The notes beneath the pieces are model-generated. The model saw only the letters and a program-made list of their open reading frames with translations. It did not search any database and was not told the DNA's origin. Made by a program: the position numbers and the translations under genes. Positions 62,181-64,000 of a stretch of DNA of 64,000 nt are shown in pieces (position 1 is the stretch's first letter; each line of letters starts with the position of its first letter). This DNA comes from Myxococcaceae bacterium (GTDB taxonomy: Bacteria > Myxococcota > Myxococcia > Myxococcales > Myxococcaceae). The stretch covers positions 42,200 through 106,199 of the forward strand of contig JAEUJQ010000072.1 of assembly GCA_016793095.1 (NCBI GenBank), read 5' to 3'.

Positions 62181-63110
62181 TCAGGCCGCGTGGCGCCCAC
62201 CCTCGAGCTCGAGCAGCACACGGAGCTCGTCGAGCAGACGCGCAGGGTGCTCCTTCATCGCGCTCCAGGTCCACTGGAGGACCCGGAAGCCCTTCAGGGT
62301 GAGCGCGTTCGCGCGGGCGCGGTCGCGCTCGAAGGAGGCGATGTTCGAGTGGTACGCGTAGCCATCGGCCTCGAGGACGACCCGCGTCCCCGGGAAGCGG
62401 AAGTCGAGCCTGCGCGTCCGACCGCCCGCGATGACCGTCTGCTGGCGAACCGGACGCGGGAGCCCCTCGTCGTCGAGCAACTCGAACACCCGCGACTCGA
62501 GCTCACTCTCGCCAGGACCGTCACCCCCTCGATAGCGGTGGACGAGCGCCTTGAGGAAGGCGACCCCGGCGTGGCCGGTGTGGCGCAGCAGGAAGGCCTC
62601 GAGGCGGTCGAGGGTCGTGAGCTTCCGGCTCAGCGCGTGGTCGAGGCAGGCCTGCGCGTGCTGCTGAGGTTCGGTCGCCGAGACGTCGAGCAGCGTCCGC
62701 TCGATGCTCGTGACACGGAGTCCGCTGATGGTGGCGAGCTCTCGCGAGGCCAGGTGGCTGGTGCGATGCGCCCGGACGCCCGGTGACTCCCGAACACGGC
62801 GGAACACGGTCACGTCGAGCGCATGCGTCGCCTCGTACCGCGGAAACCCGTGAAGCTCGGCGGCCGTTCGATGCGACAAGACGCAGTCTGGGCCGAGCCA
62901 CAGCACCAGCGCGTGCAGTGACGCCCGCCACGAGGTCGGTGCGCCAGCCTCGCGGTACACTCCGGGGTGCACGCGCTGCCACCGCCCGGTGCGCACCCTC
63001 CACTGAATCTGCCGCAGGCTGAGCCCCGCACGCAGCGCCTGGTCCCGGTGCAGCATGCCCTCCTGCCGAGCCGCCAACCGTGCGCACGACACGTCCTTCG
63101 TCCCCATCAT
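62181..63110 (-). CDS. AbiEi-type N-terminus with DUF559 nuclease-like domain
   Basis: A 309-residue protein with an N-terminal winged-helix AbiEi-antitoxin-like domain (LRQIQWRVRTGRWQRVHPGV) and a middle segment with SHRTAAELHGF and VTSIERTLLDVSA. The C-terminal DUF559 (Vsr-like) domain has RRLDFRFPGTRVVLEADG, the D...ExDG core of PD-(D/E)XK nucleases. Such fusions are common solo genes in actinobacteria and myxobacteria, with no proven toxin partner. No AbiEii toxin lies nearby. Start is at the double ATG 63110/63107. Confidence 0.88.
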   Translation of the reverse strand: MMGTKDVSCARLAARQEGMLHRDQALRAGLSLRQIQWRVRTGRWQRVHPGVYREAGAPTSWRASLHALVLWLGPDCVLSHRTAAELHGFPRYEATHALDVTVFRRVRESPGVRAHRTSHLASRELATISGLRVTSIERTLLDVSATEPQQHAQACLDHALSRKLTTLDRLEAFLLRHTGHAGVAFLKALVHRYRGGDGPGESELESRVFELLDDEGLPRPVRQQTVIAGGRTRRLDFRFPGTRVVLEADGYAYHSNIASFERDRARANALTLKGFRVLQWTWSAMKEHPARLLDELRVLLELEGGRHAA

Positions 63111-63325
63111 CCACCCCCGTCGCCCAACGTCTGCGCCCCTTCTCTCACACCAGGCTGACATTCATGAGCCGGCCCGGCACGGGCGCGACAGCCGATGTCG
63201 CCGGTGTGCCGAGCGGCACCCGAGCGCCGACACCGTCGCCAGCGCGATGAGCCGCAGCGCAGAGGGGACCCGCGTTCGGGGAGAGCCCGTGTATGGTCGC
63301 GACCTCTCACCGTTCGGGGGTCGTC

Positions 63326-64000
63326 ATGAACCGTCTGCTGCTCGCCCTGTTGTCCTGCTCGCCCGTCGCGGCGCACGCCTTCTGCGGCTTCTACGTCGCA
63401 GGCGGTGGCGCCGAGCTCTTCAACAACGCCACCCAGGTCGTGCTGATGCGCGAGGGCAACCGCACGGTGCTCTCGATGCAGAACAACTACCAGGGCCCGC
63501 CGGAAGACTTCGCGATGGTGGTGCCGGTGCCGGTCGTCCTGAAGAAGGAGATGGTCAAGACCCTGCCCAACGACGTCTTCGGTCGCATCGACACGCTCTC
63601 AGCGCCCCGCCTCGTCGAGTACTGGGAGCAGGACCCCTGCTACGTCGAGCCACCGATGGACAACCTGCGCGTCTATGAGTCCGCCAGCAGCGGCATGGAC
63701 GACGCGAAGCCGAGGAAGGGCGGCGCGCCGCTGGTGAAGGTCGAGGCGCGCTTCGAGGTCGGCGAGTACGACATCGTCATCCTCTCGGCGAAGGACGCGC
63801 TCGCGCTCGAGACGTGGCTGAAGCAGAACAAGTACAAGATTCCCGAGGGCGCCGAGCCGCTCTTCCGCCCGTACATCCAGACCGGCATGAAGTTCTTCGT
63901 CGCGAAGGTGAACGCGAAGAAGGTGACGTTCGAGAAGGGCATGGCGAAGCTGTCGCCGCTGCGCTTCCACTACGACAGCGAGAAGTTCGAGCTGCCGGTG
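63326..64000 (+). CDS. DUF2330 protein (partial, runs off window)
   Basis: The first 225 codons of an exported protein with signal peptide LALLSCSPVAAHAFCGFYVA. The frame is open to the window edge. The region AELFNNATQVVLMREGNRTV, LSMQNNYQGPPEDFAMVVPV and LPNDVFGRIDTLSAPRLVEY matches DUF2330, a family of exported proteins of unknown function frequent in myxobacteria. The two N-terminal cysteines (Cys11 and Cys20) may include a lipidation site, but the signal looks cleavable before Phe-Cys. The 215-base gap upstream shows no gene. Confidence 0.92.
   Translation, partial: MNRLLLALLSCSPVAAHAFCGFYVAGGGAELFNNATQVVLMREGNRTVLSMQNNYQGPPEDFAMVVPVPVVLKKEMVKTLPNDVFGRIDTLSAPRLVEYWEQDPCYVEPPMDNLRVYESASSGMDDAKPRKGGAPLVKVEARFEVGEYDIVILSAKDALALETWLKQNKYKIPEGAEPLFRPYIQTGMKFFVAKVNAKKVTFEKGMAKLSPLRFHYDSEKFELPV

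Noticed and set aside
62181..63110. Type IV toxin-antitoxin system
   Set aside because: The AbiEi-like helix region is fused to DUF559 and no AbiEii nucleotidyltransferase toxin gene is adjacent.

Overview
The window is a high-G+C bacterial chromosome segment that looks like Myxococcota, probably a Cystobacterineae-type myxobacterium. This is inferred from gene content: many lipoproteins with Gly/Ser- or Asp-Ala-Gly-rich linkers behind the lipobox, a MYXO-CTERM-like tail on an exported glucoamylase-type enzyme, FHA/sigma-54 activators beside Ser/Thr kinases, exported TldD-like proteins, a DUF2330 protein and Sel1/kelch/LamG lipoproteins. It is densely coding on both strands. No rRNA, tRNA, CRISPR array, integrase or transposase was recognised.

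Layout. 0-9.4 kb: hypothetical exported proteins, a Uma2-type nuclease, a GHL10-type glycoside-hydrolase lipoprotein, an EF-hand lipoprotein, a glycerate-kinase-like P-loop kinase divergent from an MFS transporter, and a VOC protein. 9.4-16.2 kb: a di-heme cytochrome c peroxidase with two tandem Cys-rich lipoproteins, a CrtI-type oxidoreductase divergent from an M32 carboxypeptidase, and DUF302 and SMI1/KNR4 proteins. 16.2-22.1 kb: a starch/maltodextrin locus (two exported GH13 enzymes, a LamB-like porin and a stand-alone glycogen-binding-domain lipoprotein). 22.1-31.3 kb: a glycosyltransferase, a hybrid histidine kinase, a Ser/Thr kinase, an FHA-sigma-54 activator and an exported GH15-type enzyme. 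31.3-40.1 kb: a heavily mutated pseudogene, an ABC exporter pair, an HhH protein, an Omp85-type barrel and a sulfatase. 40.2-46.5 kb: an octaheme c-type cytochrome operon, an OB-fold protein, a LYC1-like acetyltransferase and a quinone oxidoreductase. 46.5-56.2 kb: kelch, 5'-nucleotidase-like, Sel1 and LamG exported proteins, a class V aminotransferase, a peptidoglycan-binding protein and a CruF-like carotenoid protein. 56.4-64.0 kb: an exported TldD/TldE-type pair, a T2SS-like GspG/GspC composite, an esterase, an AbiEi/DUF559 protein and a partial DUF2330 protein.

Genes likely to work together. The 16.2-22.1 kb locus can break down alpha-glucan outside the cell and pass maltodextrins through the porin; the GH15-type enzyme at 28.7 kb may add to this. 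The TldD/TldE pair is translationally coupled. One partner keeps HExxxH and the other has lost it, as in cytosolic TldD/TldE, but both start with signal peptides. The ABC ATPase and permease overlap and form one exporter.

Structure beyond genes. The most unusual signal is a dispersed 18-bp near-palindrome (WGTNRCCARYGGWNACAW) in nine copies at five loci, mostly as close pairs, one pair lying in frame inside an acetyltransferase gene. There are also a triple 22-bp direct repeat in the kinase/MFS divergent promoter, a 42-bp repeat shared between two intergenic regions, a decayed triplication of a kelch-gene 3' end, a broken second copy of the TldE-like 3' end, and a pseudogene with at least three frameshifts and an in-frame stop.
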